From an uncultured Eggerthellaceae bacterium (GTDB taxonomy: Bacteria > Actinomycetota > Coriobacteriia > Coriobacteriales > Eggerthellaceae): DNA of 6,023 bases. Every line of letters begins with the position of its first letter. The stretch's first letter is position 1. The position numbers and the translations under genes are program-made. The notes under the pieces are model-generated. The model saw only the letters and a list, made by a program, of their open reading frames with translations. It did not search any database and was not told the origin of the DNA. This document shows, one piece after another, positions 1-6,023 of this stretch. Location: assembly GCA_949450265.1 (NCBI GenBank), contig CASTMW010000088.1:1-6023 (forward strand), read 5' to 3'.

Positions 1-24
1 TTTCTTCATGGTCCTGTAGAAAAG

Positions 25-61
25 AAAAAGTCCAACAGCCATAAGACTGTTGGACTTTTTT
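25..61 (-). terminator. Rho-independent terminator of the operon and tRNA, probably bidirectional
   Basis: A perfect 10-bp stem (29-38 AGTCCAACAG pairs with 47-56 CTGTTGGACT) closes an 8-nt loop. The flanking A tract (25-28) and T tract (57-60) extend the pairing. Read on the minus strand, the stem is followed by TTTTTCTTT. Read on the plus strand it is followed by six T, so it can stop transcription from either side. It begins 9 nt past the encoded CCA end of tRNA-Pro, so it is the natural 3' end of the tRNA transcript and of any read-through from coaBC. The structure is seen directly; termination activity is inferred. Confidence 0.9.
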
Positions 62-69
62 GAGATTCC

Positions 70-146
<77 letters not shown>

Positions 147-172
147 CGACCGCTGCGAAAAGCAGCTTGCTT

Positions 173-200
173 ATTCTACCGTAAAACCGCAGCGATTCAA
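173..200 (-). promoter_or_regulatory. Likely sigma70-type promoter for tRNA-Pro
   Basis: On the minus strand a -35-like TTGAAT (200-195, four of six matches to TTGACA) and a -10-like TAGAAT (178-173, five of six matches to TATAAT) are separated by 16 bp. Transcription would begin near 165, about 20 nt before the mature tRNA 5' end at 146, which is a normal leader for RNase P processing. The -35 element overlaps the coaBC stop codon. This would let the tRNA be made independently of the upstream operon. It is a consensus match only, with no functional evidence. Confidence 0.5.
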
Positions 201-1396
201 GAGATTTCGGACAAGAGGTTGCAGGTTCGCTCGATGATGCGCTCTGCCAGCTGCCTTTTGGCCATCAGTGGCAGTTCTTCCACGCTCTCGCGCATGATGA
301 AGGCGGCCTTGTCGTCGTCGGTTCCGAACCCGAGCTCTGCGCCCACCTCGTTGGCCACGATCATGTCAGCACCTTTGCGATGCAGCTTCGCCTGGGCATT
401 CGCCAGCACCTCGTCGGTCTCGGCGGCGAAGCCCACGACCACCTGATCCGCACGCTTCCCCTCCGCGATCGAACGCAAGATATCAGGGTTGCCCACCATG
501 GCGATGGATGCGAGCGCTGCATCATCGTCGTCCTTCTTCAGCTTGTGCGCAGCGGGGTTCGCCGGTCGATGATCGGCCACTGCTGCTGCGCAGATGATAA
601 TGTCGGCATCAGGGGCGCATCGCTGCGCCGCGTCGAGCATCTGGCATGCTGTATCCACGAAGATGACCGAAGCAGCATCGGGATAGCACACGCTGACCGG
701 ACCGCTGACCACTGTGACCTGCGCCCCGGCCGCAAGCGCTGCTTCTGCGAGCGCGGATCCCATCTTGCCGCTCGAACGGTTGGATACAAACCTCACCGGA
801 TCGATAGGCTCCACCGTAGGGCCCGAGGTGATGAGCACCCGCCGACCCGCAAGAGCGCCTGCATCCGCCGAATGGAGAAGATCCAGGACCGCACGTGCGA
901 TGTCAGCTGGTTCAGGTAGCTTGCCCGCACCGACATCCCCGCAGGCAAGGCGCCCGTACGCAGGATCGAGCACATGGACGCCGCGCGCACGCAACGTTGC
1001 GAGATTGGCTTGTGTGGCAGCGTTCTCGTACATGTGCACGTTCATGGCAGGTGCGATCATAAGAGGTGCGGTGCATGCCAGGGCGGTGGAGGTCAGCAGG
1101 TCATCGGCTATACCCATCGCTAGCTTGGCCGCCACGTTCGCCGTGCACGGTGCGATCAGGAACGCATCACATCCTTCCGCGAGCCTGATATGTGGGATGG
1201 GATCGGTCGTATCGTCAAAGAGACTCAAGCCCACCGGATGCCCCGTGAGCGCGGCGAACGTCTGCGGGCCGACGAAGCTCGTGGCAGCCTTCGTCATAAC
1301 CACTTCCACCTCGGCCCCGGCCTTTTGAAGCGCACGGACGATCTCGCATGCCTTATAAGCTGCGATGCAGCCAGTGACGCCGACGAGCACCTTCAT
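197..1396 (-). CDS. coaBC: Bifunctional phosphopantothenoylcysteine decarboxylase / phosphopantothenate-cysteine ligase
   Basis: CoaBC (Dfp) performs two successive cytoplasmic steps of coenzyme A synthesis. The C-terminal CoaB half joins 4'-phosphopantothenate to cysteine using a nucleotide triphosphate. The N-terminal FMN-dependent CoaC half then decarboxylates the product to 4'-phosphopantetheine. The 399-residue product matches the usual length of about 400. In the CoaC half one sees the flavoprotein start GVTGCIAAYKACEIV (residues 6-20), the catalytic histidine H69 in PHIRLAE, the PAMN motif with N119, and the active-site cysteine C152 in RLACGDVGAGKLPEP. In the CoaB half one sees TSGPTVEPIDPVRFVSNRSSGKMG (190-213) with N206, AAAVADHRP (270-278), and the lysine-rich KLKK with K285. 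These match the known E. coli residues H75, N125, C158, N210 and K289 with near-constant offsets. The start at 1396 is chosen because it has a good SD (AAGGAGAA) and forms an ATGA overlap with the rluD stop. An in-frame upstream ATG at 1456 would run 64 nt into rluD. Confidence 0.97.
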   Translation of the reverse strand: MKVLVGVTGCIAAYKACEIVRALQKAGAEVEVVMTKAATSFVGPQTFAALTGHPVGLSLFDDTTDPIPHIRLAEGCDAFLIAPCTANVAAKLAMGIADDLLTSTALACTAPLMIAPAMNVHMYENAATQANLATLRARGVHVLDPAYGRLACGDVGAGKLPEPADIARAVLDLLHSADAGALAGRRVLITSGPTVEPIDPVRFVSNRSSGKMGSALAEAALAAGAQVTVVSGPVSVCYPDAASVIFVDTACQMLDAAQRCAPDADIIICAAAVADHRPANPAAHKLKKDDDDAALASIAMVGNPDILRSIAEGKRADQVVVGFAAETDEVLANAQAKLHRKGADMIVANEVGAELGFGTDDDKAAFIMRESVEELPLMAKRQLAERIIERTCNLLSEIS

Positions 1397-2442
1397 CGCG
1401 GTTCTCCTTCCACCTTCACCTCCGAACCCGCACCGATGATGTCCGCACATTCGCATCCCGCCTCGGTCATGCCCTCTGAGCGCGCCGCGATCGTGCTCAG
1501 AGCCGCTGCAAGGTCGGCAGGCAGCGCATCGCGAAATGACATGGGCGCGCCGGTCATGGGATGCTCGAACGCCAAACGGTACGAATGCAGGAACTGCCGA
1601 TCAAGCCCGAGCGACGCGGCTGCCGCGCGCGGAGCACCAGCGGTATAGGTGCGATCGCCCACCCCCGGATGGCCCGCATATTGCATATGCACACGGATCT
1701 GATGGGTGCGACCGGTAAACAGTTTACATTCGACCAGCGTGTAGCCTTGATCGCCTGTGGTGCCCGAGAAACGCTCCAGCACACGCAGCGTGGTGATGGC
1801 ATCACGCGCCTTGGGCGTATCCATCACAGCCATGCGATTGCGCTCGGAGGGGTGGCGGGTGATGGGCGCATCGATCATGGCCGTATCGTGGCGCATGATG
1901 CCGTGCACCAGCGTCACGTAGCGCCGATCGACATCGCGCGCGCGGATAGCCTCCATCAGACGCTGGCCGCTCTCGTCGGTCTTGGCTGCCAGCATCAGGC
2001 CGCTCGTGTCACCATCTAAACGATGCACAATGCCGGGCCGATCGCTCTCCCCTTGCACATTGCACAGATGATCGGCCCCGCAATGATGGACGAGCGCATT
2101 GGCCAGGGTGCCCGACGGATGCTCGGCGCACGGGTGCGTCAGAAGCCCTGCTGGCTTCGACAGAACGATCAGGTCATCGTCCTCGAAGCGGATGTCGATC
2201 GGGATGGCCTCCCCTTCCACCACGAATGCGGACGGAGCGTCATCCAGCTGACAGACAATGGCATCACCCGCAGAAACGACCCTGCTCTTCTGCGCCACAT
2301 CACCGCCTACGAGCACCCGACCCTCCGCCACCGCCTTCGCAGCAGCAGAGCGACTGGCATACAGACCGCGTGCCGCAAGGAGCGCATCCAGCCGTTCGCC
2401 GCCCTCGGCTGCGGTAACAACATGGCAGACCGAGCGCGCCAT
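1393..2442 (-). CDS. RluD-family 23S rRNA pseudouridine synthase (RluA superfamily)
   Basis: The product is a 349-residue RNA pseudouridine synthase. Members convert selected uridines in 23S rRNA (positions 1911, 1915 and 1917 for E. coli RluD) to pseudouridine; the exact target here cannot be read from sequence. An N-terminal S4 RNA-binding domain (about 15-65: GERLDALLA, then SRSAAAKAVAEGRVLVGG) precedes the catalytic domain. That domain shows DDDLIVLSKPAGLLTHP (88-104), the catalytic aspartate D143 in HRLDGDTSGL (140-149), and the family motif LFTGRTHQIRVHMQYAGHPG (241-260). The usual lysine after HRLD is a glycine here. A tail of about 25 residues (325-349) lies beyond the catalytic core and has no motif I recognise. 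I chose ATG 2442 because it lies one base after the lspA stop and has a purine-rich AGAAGGGAAG upstream. The in-frame GTG at 2478 has no SD and would overlap lspA by 35 nt. The next gene, coaBC, overlaps by 4 nt. The symbol is left blank because RluD and other paralogues cannot be separated by eye. Confidence 0.93.
   Translation of the reverse strand: MARSVCHVVTAAEGGERLDALLAARGLYASRSAAAKAVAEGRVLVGGDVAQKSRVVSAGDAIVCQLDDAPSAFVVEGEAIPIDIRFEDDDLIVLSKPAGLLTHPCAEHPSGTLANALVHHCGADHLCNVQGESDRPGIVHRLDGDTSGLMLAAKTDESGQRLMEAIRARDVDRRYVTLVHGIMRHDTAMIDAPITRHPSERNRMAVMDTPKARDAITTLRVLERFSGTTGDQGYTLVECKLFTGRTHQIRVHMQYAGHPGVGDRTYTAGAPRAAAASLGLDRQFLHSYRLAFEHPMTGAPMSFRDALPADLAAALSTIAARSEGMTEAGCECADIIGAGSEVKVEGEPR
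1402..1409 (-). promoter_or_regulatory. Ribosome binding site fixing the coaBC start
   Basis: The minus strand reads AAGGAGAA, with the AGGAG core (1408-1404) 7 nt before the ATG at 1396. It lies inside the last codons of the rluD-type gene (Glu-Gly-Glu-Pro-Arg-stop), and the two genes share the tetranucleotide ATGA. The spacing and strength decide the coaBC start in favour of 1396 and suggest translational coupling to the upstream gene. Confidence 0.8.
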
Positions 2443-2443
2443 C

Positions 2444-2980
2444 CTATTCGCTTCCCTTCTCGGTCTCTTCGCGCACACCGCTCGCGAAGAGCGAACAGAG
2501 CGCTATCACGATCCCGCAGGTGACGCCGATATCGGCCACGTTGAACACGGGGAAATCGATGAACAAAGGCTGGATGAAGTCGATGACGTATCCATGGGTG
2601 AAGCGGTCGATGATATTGCCCACCCCGCCAGCGAAGACGAGCGAGAGCCCTACGGTCAGCATCACGGTCGCATCCTTCGCATAAAGGAACAGATAGGCCA
2701 GGATGGCAACGCAGAGGATGACCGAGAAGATGGCAAGCGCGATGGTCATGCCATCGAAGGCGCCCCACGCCCCACCGGTGTTGCGGACCAAGCGCAGACC
2801 GACCACGCCAGCAACGGGCTCAGAGATCAGCTCGCCCGCACTGAAGGCATCGAACCACAGCTTGCTCACCTGGTCGATGATCAGCCATACGGCCACGATG
2901 CCCACGAAGATGGCCGCATTGCGCCGTACGTGGGACGCGCCCGACCTGGGGCCTGCGCTTTCGGATGCCGGAGTGGCCAT
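2444..2980 (-). CDS. lspA: Lipoprotein signal peptidase (signal peptidase II)
   Basis: LspA is an integral membrane aspartyl protease that removes the signal peptide from diacylglyceryl-modified prolipoproteins. The protein has 178 residues, slightly longer than the common 160-170 because of a hydrophilic N-terminal extension of about 22 residues. Four hydrophobic segments are visible (about 22-39, 77-99, 104-120 and 150-167), as expected. Conserved motifs are DQVSK (36-40) in the first segment, NTGGAWGAF (67-75, the family's NxGxAF-like box), GNIIDR (121-126), YVIDF with D134, and FPVFNVAD with D150. D134 and D150 correspond to the catalytic aspartate pair. The start is 3 nt after the ileS stop; the SD is weak (GGAAG, 10 nt upstream), so translation may depend on coupling to ileS. 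The stop codon lies one base before the next gene's ATG. The ileS-lspA-pseudouridine synthase order is a well-known conserved arrangement. Confidence 0.96.
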   Translation of the reverse strand: MATPASESAGPRSGASHVRRNAAIFVGIVAVWLIIDQVSKLWFDAFSAGELISEPVAGVVGLRLVRNTGGAWGAFDGMTIALAIFSVILCVAILAYLFLYAKDATVMLTVGLSLVFAGGVGNIIDRFTHGYVIDFIQPLFIDFPVFNVADIGVTCGIVIALCSLFASGVREETEKGSE

Positions 2981-2983
2981 GCT

Positions 2984-5821
2984 CTAGTCGCTTCCGAGCG
3001 TTTCGAGCACCTCAGCGCACCGACCGCACACATCGGGATGGGCCGCATCCGCGCCCAGCTCGCGATAGTTCCAGCACCGTTCGCATTTTTGCAGGGCGGT
3101 ATGGGCAACGCTTGCGGTCAGCTCGTCAGCTTCTTCGAAGACCACGTTCGCCACGATGAGCATCTCTTCCATCACGCTTGCGTCGTAGGCACCAACGACG
3201 CGCAACACCTCGGCAGGCGCGCCGATGGTCACATCGGCTTCCTGGCTCTTCTTGATGATGCCCTCGTTGCGCGCGCTCTCAAGGGCCTTGGTGACCGCTT
3301 CGCGCACGGCGAGCAGCACGGCAAAATCGGCAGCGACGGCCTCCTCGGCGCCTTGGGGCATCACCGGGACAAGATCGGCAGCGTTCGGCCAACCAGCCAG
3401 CTGCGCGCTTTCGGGGCGTCCCGCACGATCGCGTATGGCAGGCGGATAGCAATCCCATACCTCATCAGCGGTGAACGACAGGATCGGCGCCAGCACGCGC
3501 ACCAGCACCTCCAGCACATCCATCAGCACGGTCTGCGCTGCCCGACGACGCGGGGATGCGGCCGCTTCGGAATACAGGCGATCCTTGGCAGCATCCATGT
3601 ATACCGCCGAAAGATCGTTCACGATGAAGTCGTACACGGCACGGTAGACGTTATGGAACTTATAGTCCTCGTAGGCGCGCTCGACATCGCGCAAGAGCGC
3701 CAGCGTGCGCACATAGGCCCATCGGTCGAGAGGCTCCAGGTCATCCCAGCTGGCCACCGCATCGCGCTCATCGTCGAAGTCGTCCAGGCTGCCCAAGATG
3801 AAGCGGAAGGTGTTGCGGATGCGCCGATACGCATCCGAGGTGCGCTGCAGTATCTCATCCGAGATGTTCACGTCTTGCGAATAGTCCACGCTGGAGACCC
3901 ACAGGCGCAGCACGTCGGCGCCCGAGCGCTCCATCACCTCATCGGGTTCGATGCCGTTGCCGAGCGACTTCGACATCTTGCGTCCTTCGGCATCCATCGT
4001 GAAGCCGCAGTGCATGACCGCCTTGTAGGGCGGCACGCCGTAGGCCCCGATGCTGGTGAGCAGCGAGGACTGGAACCAACCGCGGTGCTGGTCGGAGCCT
4101 TCCAGGTACAGGTCAGCCGGGAAGCGCAGGCCCTCGCCTGCCCGATGCTTCAAGACGCTGGTGTGCGACACGCCCGATTCCCACCACACGTCCAAGATGT
4201 CCCGTTCGGGCACGATATCGGTGCTGCCGCACGTCGGGCACTTCACCGTATGGGGCAGATAGTCCTTGGGGTCGTGCGTGAACCAGGCATCTGAGCCTTC
4301 GGTGCGGAACAGCTCGATGACGGCATCGAAGGTATCCGCATCAGCGATGGTGGATGCGCATTTCCCGCATTTGAACACCGGAATCGGGACGCCCCAGGAA
4401 CGCTGGCGCGAGATGCACCAATCAGGACGATCGGCCACCATGGCGCCAATGCGCCTTGATGCCCAGGCAGGGATCCAACGCACCTCGTCCTCGACCGCAT
4501 GCAGCGCGCTCTCGCGCAGGCCATTGGCATCCATGGATACGAACCACTGGTCGGTGGCCCGGAAGATGACGGGCTCATGGCAGCGCCAGCAGTGCGGATA
4601 GGAATGCTCGATCGTCTGCTGGGCGACCAACGTGCCCTGCTCGGCAAGCCAGGCGATGATCTTCGGGTTTGCCTCGTTGACGTCCAAGCCCGCGAAGGGC
4701 CCCGCCTCTTCGGTCAGAACGCCGTTGTCGTCGACCGGCATGAGCAGCGGCACATCGAACTCGAGCGCCACCAGATAGTCGTCCTGGCCATGTCCGGGGG
4801 CCGTATGCACCGCACCGGTGCCCGTATCGAGCGTCACATGGTCACCGTAGATGATGGTGCCTTTGAGGTCCTGGCGGATCGGACAGGTATAGGTAAGCCC
4901 GAACAGCTGCTTGCCCGGGATGCGCACCGGCTCGCCCTGCGCATCGCTGACCAAGCGAACATCGCCCCATCCTGCGATCTCGGCCACCTGCTCGACCAGC
5001 TCTTCAGCCATCAGCATGTTCGTGCCGTCGGCCTGCACCATCACATAGGCCGCATCCGGCGCGAGCGACACCGCTGTGTTCGCGGGCAGCGTCCAGGGAG
5101 TGGTGGTCCAGATGAGCACGTAGGCATCGCCTTCAGCACCGGCAGCTTCGAAGACGCCCGGCATGGCATCCATCTTGAAGCGCACGAAGATGGATGGCGA
5201 TACCTCATCACCGTACTCGATCTCGGCTTCGGCCAGCGCGGTATGGCAGCTCATGCACCAATGGATGGGCTTGCGACCGCGATAGATGGAGCCATCCAGG
5301 TACAGGTCCTTGAATAGCTCCACATTGCCAGCCTCGTAATCAGGCGTGTAGGTCAGGTACGGATGCTCCCAATCGGCGTTCACGCCCAAGCGCTTGAAGC
5401 CCTCGCGCTGCACATTGACGTATTCGGTGGCCCAATCGCGGCACTTCTCGCGCAGCTCGGGCAAGCTGGTAGTGGCCATCTTCTCAGGTCCGAGGGTCTT
5501 CTCTACCATGTGCTCGATGGGCTGACCATGGCAATCCCACCCGGGCACATAGGGCGTGTAGAAGCCGCGCTGCGCATGGCTCTTGTTCACGAAGTCCTTC
5601 AATATCTTGTTGAAGGCATGTCCGATGTGGATGGGCCCGTTGGCATAGGGCGGCCCATCATGGAGCACGAAAGGCTTGCCATCCTTGTTCTTCTCGAGCA
5701 CGCGCCGATACAGATCCATCTCCTGCCACTTTGCAAGGCGCTCCGGTTCGCGCGCTGGCAGGTTGCCCCGCATGGGGAAATCGGTCTTGGGCAGGATCAT
5801 CGTATCCTTGTAATCAGCCAT
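2984..5821 (-). CDS. ileS: Isoleucine-tRNA ligase
   Basis: IleS attaches isoleucine to tRNA-Ile using ATP and edits mischarged valine. The 945 residues match bacterial IleS (938 in E. coli). It shows HIGH at 65-68 in GPIHIGHAF and KMSKS at 615-619 in GRKMSKSLGN. The CP1 editing domain (about 185-400) has IWTTTPWTLPANTAV (237-251) and GTGAVHTAPGHGQDDY (334-349), whose aspartates are the editing site. SYPHCWRC (407-414) and TDQWFVSM (423-430) follow. The anticodon-binding region lies around 640-830. A C-terminal zinc finger is formed by C913, C916, C932 and C935. Two extra pairs, C485/C488 and C528/C531, bracket a segment before the signature DVWWESGVSH (544-553), where many IleS proteins read WFDSG. 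By my alignment the positions equivalent to S. aureus V588 and V631 are T608 and V651, so the two known mupirocin-resistance phenylalanines are absent. Start ATG 5821 has AAAGGA 8 nt upstream. It is the first gene of the operon. Confidence 0.99.
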   Translation of the reverse strand: MADYKDTMILPKTDFPMRGNLPAREPERLAKWQEMDLYRRVLEKNKDGKPFVLHDGPPYANGPIHIGHAFNKILKDFVNKSHAQRGFYTPYVPGWDCHGQPIEHMVEKTLGPEKMATTSLPELREKCRDWATEYVNVQREGFKRLGVNADWEHPYLTYTPDYEAGNVELFKDLYLDGSIYRGRKPIHWCMSCHTALAEAEIEYGDEVSPSIFVRFKMDAMPGVFEAAGAEGDAYVLIWTTTPWTLPANTAVSLAPDAAYVMVQADGTNMLMAEELVEQVAEIAGWGDVRLVSDAQGEPVRIPGKQLFGLTYTCPIRQDLKGTIIYGDHVTLDTGTGAVHTAPGHGQDDYLVALEFDVPLLMPVDDNGVLTEEAGPFAGLDVNEANPKIIAWLAEQGTLVAQQTIEHSYPHCWRCHEPVIFRATDQWFVSMDANGLRESALHAVEDEVRWIPAWASRRIGAMVADRPDWCISRQRSWGVPIPVFKCGKCASTIADADTFDAVIELFRTEGSDAWFTHDPKDYLPHTVKCPTCGSTDIVPERDILDVWWESGVSHTSVLKHRAGEGLRFPADLYLEGSDQHRGWFQSSLLTSIGAYGVPPYKAVMHCGFTMDAEGRKMSKSLGNGIEPDEVMERSGADVLRLWVSSVDYSQDVNISDEILQRTSDAYRRIRNTFRFILGSLDDFDDERDAVASWDDLEPLDRWAYVRTLALLRDVERAYEDYKFHNVYRAVYDFIVNDLSAVYMDAAKDRLYSEAAASPRRRAAQTVLMDVLEVLVRVLAPILSFTADEVWDCYPPAIRDRAGRPESAQLAGWPNAADLVPVMPQGAEEAVAADFAVLLAVREAVTKALESARNEGIIKKSQEADVTIGAPAEVLRVVGAYDASVMEEMLIVANVVFEEADELTASVAHTALQKCERCWNYRELGADAAHPDVCGRCAEVLETLGSD

Positions 5822-5851
5822 CGTGGCTGTCCTTTCTTTCAGCTTGGCAAA

Positions 5852-5868
5852 CTAATCCAGTATATTAG
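5852..5868. repeat. Short inverted repeat over the ileS -10 element
   Basis: The arms CTAAT (5852-5856) and ATTAG (5864-5868) are perfect inverted copies separated by 7 bases. The whole element covers the proposed ileS -10 hexamer (5859-5864). It could be an operator for a dimeric regulator, but a 5-bp AT-rich arm pair can arise by chance. Confidence 0.25.
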
Positions 5869-5887
5869 AAGCTGCGCCGTCATTCCA
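5859..5887 (-). promoter_or_regulatory. Likely promoter of the ileS-lspA-rluD-coaBC operon
   Basis: On the minus strand TATACT (5864-5859) matches five of six bases of the -10 consensus. A weak -35-like TGGAAT (5887-5882) lies 17 bp upstream. Initiation near 5852 gives a leader of only about 30 nt before the ileS ATG at 5821, carrying the SD AAAGGA (5835-5830). This is the best promoter match between the two divergent genes. Confidence rests mainly on the -10 element and the position. Confidence 0.5.
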
Positions 5888-5906
5888 TATTGGCGGAGAG
5901 TAGAAT
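5877..5906 (+). promoter_or_regulatory. Possible promoter of the DegV-like gene
   Basis: TAGAAT at 5901-5906 matches five of six -10 bases and lies 37 nt before the ATG at 5944. The only -35-like hexamer is CCGTCA (5877-5882), three of six matches at 18-bp spacing, so that element is unconvincing. It touches the -35 region of the divergent ileS promoter, so the two may compete for polymerase or share a regulator. Confidence 0.3.
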
Positions 5907-5926
5907 AGGTGCATCAACACGGTAAC

Positions 5927-5938
5927 GGAGGCCAGGAG
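5927..5938 (+). promoter_or_regulatory. Ribosome binding site of the DegV-like gene
   Basis: Two purine-rich SD-like cores sit in tandem: GGAGG (5927-5931, 12 nt from the ATG) and AGGAG (5934-5938, 5 nt from the ATG). The nearer one has workable spacing. Together they support ATG 5944 as the true start even though the gene is cut by the window edge. Confidence 0.65.
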
Positions 5939-5943
5939 CGCTC

Positions 5944-6023
5944 ATGGGTTTCGAGATCATCACAGATTCCAGCTGCAATCTGAAGGAGGATATGATCGAT
6001 CGGTTCGGATTGCACATCCTGCC
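5944..6023 (+). CDS. DegV family protein (N-terminal fragment, cut by window end)
   Basis: Only the first 26 codons and two bases are present. They begin MGFEIITDSSCNLKEDM and continue IDRFGLHIL, with the partial next codon CC (proline). The pattern of a short beta strand, then TDSS, then an acidic helix, then a glycine-histidine-hydrophobic strand is the typical N-terminus of DegV proteins (compare the family pattern ITDSxxDLxxE...GIxVVPL). DegV proteins bind fatty acids. In Firmicutes the FakB members present fatty acids to the kinase FakA for phosphorylation and use in phospholipid synthesis. Whether this protein does so cannot be judged from the fragment. The gene is divergent from ileS and separated from it by 122 bp. 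The start is supported by the SD at 5927-5938. Confidence 0.75.
   Translation, partial: MGFEIITDSSCNLKEDMIDRFGLHIL

Noticed and set aside
1..9. A minus-strand ATG at 9 (Met-Lys-Lys...) with AGGA just upstream, resembling the start of a secreted-protein gene
   Set aside because: The AGGA lies only 2 nt from the ATG, only three codons are present, and nothing else supports it.
2443..2478. An upstream GTG start at 2478 for the rluD-type gene
   Set aside because: It has no SD, overlaps lspA by 35 nt, and adds 12 residues (rich in Arg) ahead of where the S4 domain normally begins.
2258..4294. A 678-codon open frame on the plus strand opposite lspA, the C-terminal half of ileS and part of the rluD-type gene
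   Set aside because: It is fully antisense to clearly functional genes, is rich in His/Arg/Gln/Gly/Ala without recognisable domains, crosses several real gene boundaries, and is explained by the scarcity of stops in GC-rich antisense frames.
4499..5317. A 272-codon open frame on the plus strand inside ileS
   Set aside because: It is antisense to the IleS editing domain, has no recognisable motif and no convincing SD, and has the same His/Arg-rich shadow composition.
5859..5868. TATATT at 5861-5866 as a plus-strand -10 element for the DegV-like gene
   Set aside because: No -35-like hexamer lies at suitable spacing (TTGGCA is only 11 bp upstream), and TAGAAT at 5901 is better placed.

Overview
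This is a GC-rich bacterial window holding housekeeping genes. Four genes on the minus strand run, in transcription order from right to left, ileS, lspA, rluD-type pseudouridine synthase and coaBC. A minus-strand tRNA-Pro(GGG) gene and a strong hairpin terminator follow them. At the right edge a plus-strand gene begins; its first 26 codons look like a DegV-family protein. I suspect a high-GC Gram-positive (Actinomycetota), possibly a Coriobacteriia member. The reasons are the Gly/Ala/Asp-rich protein style, the ileS-lspA-rluD order and an IleS with extra CxxC pairs. This placement is inferred from style and was not tested by comparison.

Layout: 1-69 holds the terminator. 70-146 is the tRNA. 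147-196 is a short spacer with a likely tRNA promoter. 197-5821 is a tightly packed operon in which every junction is an overlap or a gap of at most 3 nt. 5822-5943 is a divergent promoter region. 5944 to the end is the start of the DegV-like gene. No stretch longer than about 300 bases lacks a gene.

Functionally the operon mixes translation (IleS charging, 23S-type pseudouridylation), envelope biogenesis (LspA prolipoprotein processing) and coenzyme A synthesis (CoaBC). The shared logic is probably co-expression of essential growth genes rather than one pathway. The tight junctions imply a single polycistronic mRNA started by the promoter near 5859-5887 and ended at the hairpin at 25-61, with the tRNA inside or driven by its own promoter.

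I found no mobile element, CRISPR array, phage gene, toxin-antitoxin pair or defence gene, and nothing that looks like an undescribed system. The observations worth checking are modest: the placement of coaBC in the ileS-lspA-rluD operon, extra cysteine pairs in IleS, no room for a T-box leader, and the regulatory architecture of the two short intergenic regions.
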